This document shows positions 17,575 to 27,688 of a DNA stretch of 64,000 bases, piece by piece; within the stretch, counting starts at the first letter, position 1, and the number at the start of each line of letters is the position of its first letter. The notes below the pieces were generated by a model. The model saw only the letters and a list, made by a program, of their open reading frames with translations. It did no database searches and was not told the origin of the DNA. The translations under genes were made by a program, and so were the position numbers. Location: positions 310,001 to 374,000 of the forward strand of contig NZ_AP021861.1 of NCBI RefSeq assembly GCF_009177095.1, given 5' to 3'. Source of the DNA: Lacipirellula parvula. Lineage in GTDB: Bacteria; Planctomycetota; Planctomycetia; Pirellulales; Lacipirellulaceae.

Positions 17575-18783
17575 TCACTCAATCCACCCGCCGCCGAGCA
17601 CTCGCTCGCCGTCGTAGCAGACGACCGCTTGTCCCGGCGCGACGCCGAATTGCGGTTCGTCGAAGCGGACGCTCAGTCGGCCATCATCGAGCAGCACCAT
17701 GTCGCCCCACGCCGGCGCGGCGTTGTAGCGAATCTGCACCAAGCCTCGCGATGGCACGCTGCCCGCCTCTACGAGCCAGTTGCAATCCTTCGCGGTGAGT
17801 TCGCTGCGGCCGAGTTCGGTCCGATCGCCGAGCACAACGCGTCGCGTCTCGCGTTCGATCCGCACGACGAACTTCGGTTCGCCGAGCGCGATGCCGAGCC
17901 CTTTCCGTTGACCCACCGTAAAACCTTCGATGCCGTCGTGCTGGCCGACGACTTCGCCGGAGGTGAGCACGAATTCGCCCCCCTGCTCTGCCGCATCGGC
18001 GACGCCGCGGCGAGCCTGACGGTCCTTAATGAACTCGTGGTAATGGCCCTGCGTGACGAAGCAGATCTCTTGGCTATCTTTCTTCGTCGCGACGTTCAGG
18101 CCGATCGTGCCGGCGAGGCGACGGATCTCCGGTTTCTCGAACTCGCCGACCGGCAGCAGCATGCGATCGAGATGGCGGCGCTCGATGCCGAACAGCACGT
18201 ACGACTGGTCCTTCGAATCGTCGACGCCGCGAAGGAGCGTCGCCTCGCCGGCGGCGCTCCGACCCATGCGGGCGTAGTGACCCGTGGCGACGAACTCGGC
18301 GTCGACGCTGTCGGCGTAGTCGAACAGCTTGCCGAACTTGATCCAGTTGTTGCACTGGACGCAGGGGTTCGGCGTGCGACCGGCGGCGTACTCGTCGACG
18401 AAGTAGTCGATGATGCGGCTGAACTCGGCGTCGAGGTTCAATGCGTAGAACGGGATCGCGAGCCGATCGGCGACGCGGCGGGCATCCTCGGCGTCGGAAG
18501 CGGTGCAGCAGCCCTGCTTGTGATCGAGCCGATTGACGACCGGCAGCGCCGCGAGCCGGGGCGTCTCGCCCCCGGCGTTTTGTCTTGGATTCTTTGAGCT
18601 CGCGGAATGCGCCGGGGTCGGGACGACCCGGCTCGCTGTGGGTTCATCGATCGCACACGCCACCGGCGAGGCTTGCCCGTGGCGCATGAAGACGCCGATC
18701 ACCTCGTGCCCCTGCTCTAGCAGCAGATGGGCCGCGACGCTTGAATCGACTCCTCCGGACATTGCCAGGACCACGCGTGCCAT
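17575..18783 (-). CDS. mnmA: tRNA-specific 2-thiouridylase MnmA with in-frame palindromic insertion
   Basis: MnmA adenylates and thiolates U34 of tRNA-Lys, -Glu and -Gln. The PP-loop SGGVDSS is at residues 9-15, the first catalytic cysteine is C144 in NPCVQCN, and the second is C241 in DSQEICFV; both are intact. At 402 residues it is about 30-40 longer than typical homologues. The excess lies at about residues 50-78, between VFMRHG and the HKQGCC segment, and is encoded by an 86-base element (18551-18636) with perfect 10-base inverted ends. It is divergent from prfB, whose start is 95 bases away. Function is very likely retained since the insertion falls in a variable loop before the conserved core. 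Confidence 0.95.
   Translation of the reverse strand: MARVVLAMSGGVDSSVAAHLLLEQGHEVIGVFMRHGQASPVACAIDEPTASRVVPTPAHSASSKNPRQNAGGETPRLAALPVVNRLDHKQGCCTASDAEDARRVADRLAIPFYALNLDAEFSRIIDYFVDEYAAGRTPNPCVQCNNWIKFGKLFDYADSVDAEFVATGHYARMGRSAAGEATLLRGVDDSKDQSYVLFGIERRHLDRMLLPVGEFEKPEIRRLAGTIGLNVATKKDSQEICFVTQGHYHEFIKDRQARRGVADAAEQGGEFVLTSGEVVGQHDGIEGFTVGQRKGLGIALGEPKFVVRIERETRRVVLGDRTELGRSELTAKDCNWLVEAGSVPSRGLVQIRYNAAPAWGDMVLLDDGRLSVRFDEPQFGVAPGQAVVCYDGERVLGGGWIE
18551..18636. repeat. Palindromic element inserted in frame within mnmA
   Basis: GCGAGCCGGG (18551-18560) and CCCGGCTCGC (18627-18636) are exact inverted repeats, and inside them CCCCGGCG and CGCCGGGG pair as well, forming an imperfect stem of about 26 bp. 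The element reads through in the mnmA frame with no stop and encodes roughly residues 50-78. It resembles a mobile REP/RPE-like element. No second copy was found in this window. Confidence 0.75.
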
Positions 18784-18877
18784 CCCTCAAGTCTAGGCCC
18801 CCTCGTGCCCTGCGTCGACGTGCCGTAGAATAGCGGGCTCGAACCCCGTTTCCGCCCTCTCCCGAGGTCTCGCAACA

Positions 18878-19997
18878 ATGTTGGACAGCCAGTGGTATGA
18901 CCGCGCCGAAGCGATCCGCCAGACGATTGTCCAGCTGCGGGACTCTCTTTGACTGTGCGACGAAGCATTCGCGCATTCTCGAAATCGACGGCGAGATGGC
19001 CTCGCCCGACTTCTGGGACAACCAGGAGAAGGCTCAAGAACGCGTCGCCGAGCGTAAGGGGCTCATCGGCATCGTGAAGCCGCTCGACGAGGCGCTCAAG
19101 TCGAGCGACGACCTCGCCGCGATGATCGAGATGGCTGAGGAAGACGAGTCGTTCGCCGCCGAGGTGCCGCCCGAGGTCGAGCGGATCGAGGCGCTGCTTG
19201 AAGATCTCAAGTTGAAGGCGCTGCTCAACGGCCGCTACGACGCCGCGGGCGCCATCCTGACGATCAACGCTCGCGACGGCGGCACCGACGCCAACGACTG
19301 GGCCGAGATGCTGCTCCGCATGTACCTCATGTGGGCCGAGAAGAACGACTACGCCGTCGAGCTGATCGACCGCCACGACAACGAAGAGGCGGGCATTAAC
19401 CACGCTTCGGTCGCCATCCGCGGACCGATGGCCTACGGCTACCTCAAGGGCGAGACGGGCATGCACCGCCTGGTGCGGATCAGCCCGTTCAACAGCGAAG
19501 GCAAGCGGCAAACAAGCTTTGCCGCAGTCGACGTTTCCCCGGAGATCTCCGACTCGGTCGAGATCGAGATCAACCCGAACGACATCCGCGAAGATACGTT
19601 CCGCGCGAGCGGCGCCGGCGGTCAGCACGTTAACAAAACTTCAAGCGCCATTCGCCTAACCCACTTCCCGACCGGCATCGTCGTGCAGTGCCAGAGCGAG
19701 CGGTCGCAGCACAAGAACCGCGCGACCGCCTGGAAGATGCTGCGAGCCCGTATGGCTCGGATGGAAGAAGAGAAGCGCGAAGCGGCCGAAGCGGCGAAGT
19801 ATCAACAACAGGCGAAGACGGGCTTCGGCTCGCAGATTCGCAACTACTTCCTGCATCCTGATCAACGGGTGAAGGATGCCCGGACGAAGTATGGGCAAGG
19901 GAACTTCCACGCGGTGATGGATGGCGATATCCAGGGCTTCCTCGACGCGGTGCTCCGCTGGCGCGCGGGGCAGCCGGTGGAAGAGGATGACGATTGA
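18878..19997 (+). CDS. prfB: Peptide chain release factor 2 (programmed +1 frameshift)
   Basis: RF2 recognises UGA and UAA and releases finished peptides. Translation begins at ATG 18878 (MLDSQWYDRAEAIRQTIVQL) and meets an in-frame TGA at 18950-18952 after 24 codons, in the context CTT TGA C. Shifting +1 at CTT reads GAC and enters the main frame (DCATKHSRILEIDGEM) to the stop at 19997, giving about 372 residues, close to the family norm of ~365. The codon-recognition tripeptide SPF (RLVRISPFNSEG) marks RF2 rather than RF1, and the catalytic GGQ is in SGAGGQHVNK. The Shine-Dalgarno-like stimulator before the slip site is weak (CGGGA). Confidence 0.95.
18947..18953 (+). promoter_or_regulatory. 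prfB +1 frameshift site (CTT TGA C)
   Basis: The heptamer CTTTGAC is identical to the slip site of classical prfB genes. The CTT codon is in the start frame, TGA is the autoregulatory stop and GAC begins the +1 frame. When RF2 is scarce, pausing at UGA favours the shift and restores RF2 synthesis (established for Escherichia coli). Here the upstream purine run is GGGA, four bases before CTT. Confidence 0.9.
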
Positions 19998-20030
19998 TCG
20001 TCTCTCTTGCTCAACTCGGCTTCATTAATG

Positions 20031-20112
20031 TCTCACGCAAAGGCGCGAAGGCGCAAAGGAAGTCGCAGAGGGGATCGAGTATTTCTTTGCGCCTTCGCGC
20101 CTTTGCGTGAGA
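20031..20112. repeat. Perfect 28-bp inverted repeat downstream of prfB
   Basis: Bases 20031-20058 and 20085-20112 are exact reverse complements over 28 positions (core AAGGCGCGAAGGCGCAAAG), with a 26-base loop. It lies just after prfB and ends 15 bases before the next start codon. Related, more diverged pairs occur at 52983-53171 and 56201-56281. Confidence 0.9.
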
Positions 20113-20127
20113 TCTTTCGAAATTCAA

Positions 20128-20691
20128 ATGGCTGACGAATCGCCGAATGCGTTCATTGAATCTCTCGCCGTCGACGGACGCCGGTTGCGCGTGGAGTTTT
20201 TGCAGTTGGGCGATCGCATTGGGCATCGCGTCTTGGCCGTACATGCCGATGGGAGCAAGGCGGTGCTGCTCGCTTCGCAGGAATTAGCCAGCGGCGAAGA
20301 ATCGCCGGAGGCGCCGGCGCTGCAGTCGGTGCATGTGCAGCCGTTGGTGGATCGCGCGGGGGAGTTGGCCGCGCTCGTCGGCATGTCGGGGGCGAATCAC
20401 TGGTCGTTTATTGTGGAGCCCGATGCCGAGGCGAAGGCGCCGCGTTTGATCTTTGACGCGGCGTGTCGGATCAAACGCGCAGGGCTTGTGCGGATGGTGA
20501 GCCGTTATGCGCGGGCCGCTGAAGCGGTGCGCGCCGAGCGCTTTCGGTTTGAGCTACTGCCGCTCAGCGATCAGTCGATCGCGCCGCGGATTGAAGAGAG
20601 CGACGCCGAGATCGCGATCATCCGCGAGATCACGCCCGGCGACGTAGCGCCAACGACCGTGCGTTGGCGCTACGCCATCGAGCTGGTTTGA
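20128..20691 (+). CDS. Hypothetical protein
   Basis: A 187-residue soluble protein from ATG 20128 (MADESPNAFIESLAV); an alternative start at 20107 would lie within the inverted repeat and is less likely. No signal peptide, helix or known motif was seen. The chain alternates beta-like segments (LRVEFLQLGDRIGHRVLAV) with charged stretches and ends TTVRWRYAIELV. A possible ligand-binding or regulatory domain cannot be named. It follows prfB but is separated from it by the palindromic element, so co-transcription is uncertain, and it converges with the DUF1080 gene. Confidence 0.7.
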   Translation: MADESPNAFIESLAVDGRRLRVEFLQLGDRIGHRVLAVHADGSKAVLLASQELASGEESPEAPALQSVHVQPLVDRAGELAALVGMSGANHWSFIVEPDAEAKAPRLIFDAACRIKRAGLVRMVSRYARAAEAVRAERFRFELLPLSDQSIAPRIEESDAEIAIIREITPGDVAPTTVRWRYAIELV

Positions 20692-20697
20692 TGACGA

Positions 20698-21489
20698 CTA
20701 GCTCGCCTTCTTCACCGGCGTTTCCTTGTCGCCGTTGCGGATGAACGGCTCTTTGACTTGCTTCCCTTCGGCCGGCTTCGTTTCGCGGATCCAGATGTTG
20801 CGGAACCGTACCGGGTTGCCGTGGTCTTGCAGGCGGATCGGTTGCTTCACGTCGTGCTTCGCGTACTTCGGCGGTTCGTTGAACGGCGTGTTGCCGAGCA
20901 GTTGGAAGTGGTTCTGCGCGACGACGCCGTTGTGCAGCACCGTGATGTATGCCGGCGATTCGAGGGCGCCGTCGTCCTTGAACCGCGGGGCAGTCCAAAT
21001 GATGTCGTAAACGTTCCAATCGCCGGGGGCCTTCATCGCGTTGGCCATCGGGGGCGTTTGCTTGTAGATCGCCGCGGCCTGGCCGTCGAAGTAGGTCTTC
21101 GCTTTGTACGAGTCGAGCACCTGTAGTTCGTAGGGGCCGAAGAAGACGCCGCTGTTGCCGCGGCCTTGGCCTTCGCCAACCGCCGGGGTCGGGGCCGACC
21201 ATTCGATGTGGAGCTGGCAGTCGCCGAAGGTGTCCTTCGATTCGATCATTTGCTTGCCGACGACCATGGCGCCGTCTTCAACCTTCCACGACTCGGCGCC
21301 CTTCCAGGCGGAGAGGTCTTTGCCGTCGAAGAGGATGACGGCGTCGGAGGGCGCCGCGCCGCACTTTTCGCCGGGGGTGACGACGGGCGGTTCCTGCCAC
21401 TCGATGCCGTTGAGGTATTCCTGGGCGGGGGCGGCCGACGCGGCGAGCGACAGCAGCATGGCAAGAGTGGCGGATGCACGCTTCGACAT
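20698..21489 (-). CDS. Secreted DUF1080 protein (3-keto-disaccharide hydrolase family)
   Basis: A 263-residue exported protein: signal peptide at residues ~1-22 (SATLAMLLSLAASAAPA) and then a DUF1080 jelly-roll domain. Family features visible are AVILFDGKDLSAWKG, the GDCQLHIEWSAP strand, GNSGVFFGPYELQVLDS, and a C-terminal RLQDHGNPVRFRNIWIRE. The family is greatly expanded in planctomycetes; some members hydrolyse 3-keto-glycosides, others are uncharacterised. It stands alone, convergent with the hypothetical gene at 20128 (6 bases between stops) and divergent from the Ala-rich protein at 21700. Substrate unknown. Confidence 0.9.
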   Translation of the reverse strand: MSKRASATLAMLLSLAASAAPAQEYLNGIEWQEPPVVTPGEKCGAAPSDAVILFDGKDLSAWKGAESWKVEDGAMVVGKQMIESKDTFGDCQLHIEWSAPTPAVGEGQGRGNSGVFFGPYELQVLDSYKAKTYFDGQAAAIYKQTPPMANAMKAPGDWNVYDIIWTAPRFKDDGALESPAYITVLHNGVVAQNHFQLLGNTPFNEPPKYAKHDVKQPIRLQDHGNPVRFRNIWIRETKPAEGKQVKEPFIRNGDKETPVKKAS

Positions 21490-21699
21490 GACGATTCCTC
21501 GTGGATTCGGTGGGTGACGAGTGCCTGGGTGGCTGGGGACTGATTATGGATCGAGGCCGCGGCGGGGGCAATGAAGGGGGATTGCTCGCTTGAACGGCGG
21601 TCGGCTTTCGGGGAGAATCACGGGACCGCGGCATGGCGACGGCCGCGGACGCTTTTCTGCAGTCGCCTCGGCGGTCACCAGTTCTTGCGGAGCGTGCGG

Positions 21700-22329
21700 A
21701 TGGCGACGTTCACTGAATCTGTCGAAGCGCTTAAGCATCAGTACACCGACAAGTACGTCGTCGTCGACCCGGGACGCCCCGAGCTGGCGCGGTTCCAGCA
21801 CTACGTCGGGCAGGTCAAGACGGTGAACATGAGTGGCCGAGCGCTCGTCGAGTTCCTCGACTACCACCTGAATATCGGGTGGTTCGATATCGACTTGAGC
21901 GCGCTGACGGTGGTCGACAAGCCGACCGCGGAGTCGAAGGCCCAGGCGGAAACGAAACGGGCCGCTGCGGCGCCGGCCGCGAAGCCTGCCGCCGCTGATG
22001 CGGGCGGGAAGAAGCTCTCGCCGCTAGAGATGGCCCGCCAGCAAGGCGCCCAGAAGCCTGCCGGGGCTGCTCCTGCTGCAAAGCCGGCGGGCGGCGCGAA
22101 GGCGTCGGTGGCCGACATCCTGGCCGCGGCCCGCGCGGGAGCGAAGCCTGCCGCTGCCGCGGCTCCGGTGGAAGCGGCGGCCCCTGCTCCGCCCAAGGCG
22201 GCTGCTCCGAAGCCGGCTGCGGCGCCAGCGTCGGCTGCCGGCGGGATTGTGCGGATCGATAAGTCGGGCATGAGCGTCGACCAGATGCTTGCGTACTGCC
22301 GTGAGCATGATGCCGGGCGTGCGGGATGA
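21700..22329 (+). CDS. Planctomycete hypothetical protein with Ala/Pro/Lys-rich linker
   Basis: ATG 21700 (MATFTESVEALKHQYTDKYV) was chosen; the longer frame adds 43 residues without support and there is a GGAG-type site before this ATG. The 209-residue protein has an N-terminal folded domain of about 65 residues (YVVVDPGRPELARFQHYVGQ, TVNMSGRALVEFLDYHLNIG), a long Ala/Pro/Lys linker (about 75-180) and a short C-terminal helix (RIDKSGMSVDQMLAYCREHD). I recall similar N-termini from planctomycetes but know no function. The two-ended design with a flexible middle suggests a tether. Cytoplasmic, no signal peptide. Confidence 0.75.
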   Translation: MATFTESVEALKHQYTDKYVVVDPGRPELARFQHYVGQVKTVNMSGRALVEFLDYHLNIGWFDIDLSALTVVDKPTAESKAQAETKRAAAAPAAKPAAADAGGKKLSPLEMARQQGAQKPAGAAPAAKPAGGAKASVADILAAARAGAKPAAAAAPVEAAAPAPPKAAAPKPAAAPASAAGGIVRIDKSGMSVDQMLAYCREHDAGRAG

Positions 22330-22400
22330 CCTCGCGTTTATCGCAGGGCGGCAATGTGGCTGCCGTCTGAGCGAATCACTTCCGAGTGCTTTTGTGAACT

Positions 22401-22429
22401 GCTCCGGCGGGTCGTTGACCCGCGGCTAC
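22401..22429 (+). repeat. Short hairpin repeat, copy C (stem CGGGTC/GACCCG)
   Basis: GCTCCGG, a hairpin CGGGTC-GTT-GACCCG and CGGCT follow each other. Related copies lie at 34407-34436 (same stem) and 30478-30507 (opposite orientation, stem CCGGTC/GACCGG). It sits 15 bases before the next start codon. Confidence 0.75.
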
Positions 22430-22443
22430 TTTGAGGAACTTCC

Positions 22444-23679
22444 ATGCGTGCGTTCGTTGTCGGGCTGATTGCGTGCGGTTTGATGGTCGCGAGCGCTGGC
22501 GTATCGCGGGCGATTGAGGTTTCCTCGTTCGAGCCATTGCTGCGAGACGGGAAGTGGGCCGAGGCCGAGAAGCAACTTGCGGGCGCCGTCGCCGCTGATG
22601 CGAAGGATGACAACGCCCGGTTTGCTTTGGGCACGGTGCAGGCGCTGCGGGCGTTCGAGGGACTTCTGCAGGGGCTGTACCGTTACGGGCTCGACCCCGA
22701 GTGGACGACCAACCTGCCGTTCGTGCGGTTGCCGATTCCGCCGAACCCCAAGCCGACGCCAATGACGAACGCCGACTTCCGCAAGCTCATCAGCGACTTC
22801 TCTGCTGGGCTCGCGAAGGCCGAGAAGACGCTGGCGCCGATCAAGTCGGCCGACGTGAAGCTGCCGCTCGCGATCGGTTCGTACCGCATCGATTTCAACG
22901 GTGACGGCAAGGCGGATGAATCGGAGTCGTTCTGGGGAATCTTCGCCGAGGTCGTTGGCGCGCCGATCGCCGAGGAAGAGGCCAAGGGCTTCGTCATCGC
23001 ATTCGACGCGGGCGACGTCCATTGGCTCCGCGGCTACTGCCACGTGCTGCAGGCGTTCTGCGATTTCTTCCTCGCGCACGATTCGCAGAAGCTGCACGAC
23101 TACACGGCTCCCTTCTTTTTCCCGACCGCCAAGACCTCTTTCCCGTCGCTCCCGCGGGAGTCCGAATCACGCGGCGGGTTTGACTTTAGTGAAATTCTGG
23201 ACGGCGTGGCGTTCGTTCACCTCATCCAGTTGCCGGTAATCGAACCTGAGCGGTTGAAGTCGTCGCATGCTCACTTGCTCGAGATGATTGCGCAAAGCCG
23301 GTTGATGTGGACGGCGATCTTGGCGGAAACCGACGACGATCGCGAATGGATCCCGAACCCCACGCAGCAGAACGCCGCGCTACCCGGAGTCGCCGTTTCG
23401 CCAGATATGATTCACAGTTGGCACATCGTGCTCGACGAATGCGAAGCGATCCTTGAGGGGAAGAAACTTATCACGTTCTGGCGCCCCGCCAATGGTCGGG
23501 GCGTCAATCTCAAGCAGGTCTTTTTTAAGCCGCAGGAATTCGATTTGGTCCTGTGGGTCCAAGGGAGCGCGGCGATTCCGTATCTGGAAGACGGGCCAAT
23601 CACCAGCGCCGAAATGTGGAGCGAGGTCCAGCAAGTCTTCGGCGGGCAGCTGGGACTCTTTGCGGTCTGGTTTAACTAA
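22444..23679 (+). CDS. Secreted hypothetical protein with one EF-hand-like loop
   Basis: A 411-residue protein with a clear signal peptide (RAFVVGLIACGLMVASAGVS, cleavage near SRA-IEV). The N-terminal part (about 25-70) is TPR-like (LLRDGKWAEAEKQLAGAVAADAKDDNARFALG). A calcium-loop-like DFNGDGKADESE is near residue 157, as in EF-hand or dockerin loops. The rest has no recognised domain but is well structured, with aromatic-rich segments (HDYTAPFFFP, VHLIQLPVIEP). Probably periplasmic. It follows a small hairpin repeat and has no clear operon partners. Confidence 0.8.
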   Translation: MRAFVVGLIACGLMVASAGVSRAIEVSSFEPLLRDGKWAEAEKQLAGAVAADAKDDNARFALGTVQALRAFEGLLQGLYRYGLDPEWTTNLPFVRLPIPPNPKPTPMTNADFRKLISDFSAGLAKAEKTLAPIKSADVKLPLAIGSYRIDFNGDGKADESESFWGIFAEVVGAPIAEEEAKGFVIAFDAGDVHWLRGYCHVLQAFCDFFLAHDSQKLHDYTAPFFFPTAKTSFPSLPRESESRGGFDFSEILDGVAFVHLIQLPVIEPERLKSSHAHLLEMIAQSRLMWTAILAETDDDREWIPNPTQQNAALPGVAVSPDMIHSWHIVLDECEAILEGKKLITFWRPANGRGVNLKQVFFKPQEFDLVLWVQGSAAIPYLEDGPITSAEMWSEVQQVFGGQLGLFAVWFN

Positions 23680-24111
23680 GCCAGCTCACTTGGTTCATGC
23701 GGCAGCTGTCGTTTGACGCGACGCGGTTCAATGCGTTGTCCTGTCGTGTCGCATGTGTCGTGTTTTACATTTTAGGCGACACTACGCGAGTTGCGTGGTT
23801 GCTAAGTCGTTGGGTGGCAGTCGGTTACGTGCTGTCGTGCGACTGTCGTTGGCCGGACAGTCAATCTGGGATCGCGTCAGACCGGGAGGATTCGCTGAGT
23901 TCAAAGAACTCCGGCTGAGTTGAACGTCTCTGTGCATAACGGCGCGCACGAAACCTCTGCGTTAGACCTCAGCCTAGCGACTTCTGTGGCCGATTTCAGC
24001 AAGAAAGTTTGCGGATTTGAGCTTCGCCGCGCGTGGCCGTAAAGCGGATCTTGACGGCTTGTGACGTGCACGCCCCCGGTTTGAAGAACCGGGGGCTAAT
24101 GAGGTGCTTGG
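23680..24111. other. Intergenic region, no gene seen
   Basis: About 430 bases with short spurious frames only. Composition is somewhat richer in T than neighbouring genes. The only clear structure is a 10-bp palindrome (GCCCCCGGTT/AACCGGGGGC, 24072-24096) just before the DUF1559-type gene. A decayed copy of the same sequence, with the stem lost, follows that gene at about 25073-25100. Confidence 0.6.
24072..24096. repeat. Palindrome around GTTTGAAGAAC
   Basis: GCCCCCGGTT and AACCGGGGGC form a perfect 10-bp stem with a TGAAG loop, 16 bases before the ATG at 24112. A related sequence with the same GGTTTGAAGAACCG core but an imperfect stem occurs just after the same gene (about 25076-25095), so the gene is bracketed by two copies. 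Confidence 0.7.
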
Positions 24112-25086
24112 ATGAAGTTTCGGTTGGGGACGATGGCGTACGCGTTCGCGCTGCTGGCGGCGGGGATGGCGGCGTTTGGCGCGTGGGGGATTGTTCGTGC
24201 CGTGGGCGTGATGTGGTTCTGGCTATGGACTAGCGGCGGGAGGCCTCGACGTCGGCCGATGCTGTGGGGCCTCGGGGCGGTCTGCATTGTGGGAGCGACT
24301 CAACTGCTGTTGCCGACGGCGACGCCTGCCGCCTACCACGCCGTGCAACGACAACTGTGCCTCGTGAATCTCAAGTTCTGGGCGGCCGGTATCAGCGAGT
24401 ACGAATCGGCCAACGGGACTTTGCCGCCCGTCGCACTGCGCGACCCCGCGGGGAAGCCTCTTCATAGCTGGCGCACGCTAGTCTTGCCCTATCTGGACTT
24501 GAAGGGATTGTACGGCAAGTTTGATTTGCGGCTGCCATGGGACGATTCGGCCAACGCGACAGCCGCGCAGACTCTGCTTGAATTCCAGCAATGTCCGGCC
24601 GATCATCAGCACGGGCCGGCGACGAGTTACTTTGCCGTCGTTGGGCCAAGGACGGCGTGGCCGGCGGATGGGAAGCGAAAGATCGATGAAATCACCGACG
24701 GGGCTTCCAACACGATTCTCCTGATGGAAGCGCCGGGGCGAAGCGTCGATTGGGCCGAACCTCGCGATCTGTCATTTGACGAAGCGGTCGACGTCCTCAC
24801 GGGCCAGGGCCTGCGTGCGGGCAGCCATGACGTTGACGTCTACAATCTCATCTTCGTGGTCTACGCGGACGGCCGGCTCGGATCGTTGTCGGCGCCGCTG
24901 TCCAGGGAATTAGCGACCGCGCTGCTGACCATCGACGGGGGCGAAGCAATTGACAAGGCGGAACTTGTGAAGGCAGAGCCGCGGAAGATGAGTGTGGAGT
25001 TTTTGTGGGGATTGTCGGCGTTTGTTGCGTTGGCGCTGTGGCCGGGCGTTTGCGTTTGGCGGGGCGTGAGAACGCCAACGGTTTGA
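24112..25086 (+). CDS. DUF1559-type membrane protein
   Basis: A 324-residue protein with hydrophobic segments near residues 8-42 and 58-75 and a C-terminal helix (FLWGLSAFVALALWPGVCVW). Between them is a DUF1559-like domain: LCLVNLKFWAAGISEYESANGTLPP, HSWRTLVLPYLD, TSYFAVVGPRTAWP, ITDGASNTILLMEA and a late VYADGRLGSLS matching the family's H-x9-DG region. Most DUF1559 proteins begin with a type IV pilin-like signal; this one instead has two ordinary membrane helices, so it is an atypical, membrane-anchored member. The family is highly expanded in planctomycetes and of unknown function. Confidence 0.75.
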   Translation: MKFRLGTMAYAFALLAAGMAAFGAWGIVRAVGVMWFWLWTSGGRPRRRPMLWGLGAVCIVGATQLLLPTATPAAYHAVQRQLCLVNLKFWAAGISEYESANGTLPPVALRDPAGKPLHSWRTLVLPYLDLKGLYGKFDLRLPWDDSANATAAQTLLEFQQCPADHQHGPATSYFAVVGPRTAWPADGKRKIDEITDGASNTILLMEAPGRSVDWAEPRDLSFDEAVDVLTGQGLRAGSHDVDVYNLIFVVYADGRLGSLSAPLSRELATALLTIDGGEAIDKAELVKAEPRKMSVEFLWGLSAFVALALWPGVCVWRGVRTPTV

Positions 25087-25126
25087 AGAACCGAGGGTTA
25101 AGGGGATTTACGACGCGCATAAAGAA

Positions 25127-25151
25127 AGCCGCGGGGATGAACCCCGCGGCT
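25127..25151. terminator. Bidirectional stem-loop between DUF1559 gene and fusA
   Basis: AGCCGCGGGG and CCCCGCGGCT form a perfect 10-bp stem with a 5-base loop. On the minus strand, the end of fusA, it is followed by TTTCTTT; on the plus strand by CGCTTTT. A 26-base core identical to 25129-25154 recurs at 32032-32057, so it is also a repeat. Confidence 0.7.
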
Positions 25152-25180
25152 CGCTTTTCGTTTGAAGTTGCAACTTCGCA

Positions 25181-27277
<2,097 letters not shown>

Positions 27278-27688
27278 AGTCGAGGCGCCGGTGAAGGCAG
27301 TAAAGTAGAGTTGTCGGGTTCGGTTCCTTCGACCGCGTGCGCAGTGCGACGCGGGTGGAGCCGCTGTTGGTTTGGCCCACGGCGGTGACAGGTCGCCGAG
27401 GGCACGAACGATCAAGAGCCGGGAGAGGCTGCCAGATAGCTTCTCCCGTCCGGGGCGGGGACGATCCTACATTTTTACGAAGTGGGGTCGGTGCGACTAG
27501 TCCCCGCGGGGTGGTTTTTGCCGGTTTTCGGGGCTGGACGCGGTGGCTGCCGCAGGTCGCGGGAAACGGCGTCAGATTAAGCCAACGGGGCACAATCGCA
27601 AAGATCGATTTTGACTACACTGGGCGTTGAGGCGGCCTGCGGAAAATGGGCCGCAGGGCTCTTATCTCGTTGCGGGAACACGATTTCC
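27278..27688. other. Divergent intergenic region fusA / CPBP gene
   Basis: About 410 bases with no supported gene. It must hold the fusA promoter and the promoter of the CPBP protease gene, but no pair of good -35/-10 boxes was found. A near-perfect hairpin GGGAGAGGCT/AGCTTCTCCC is at 27421-27447 in the presumed fusA leader. Confidence 0.5.

Noticed and set aside
18897-19997. prfB annotated from the frame start at 18897
   Set aside because: That start lies inside the leader read in another frame; the true start at 18878 with a +1 shift restores the known RF2 N-terminus.
23697-23918. 73-codon open frame after the secreted hypothetical gene
   Set aside because: No ribosome-binding site, odd composition and no protein-like pattern.
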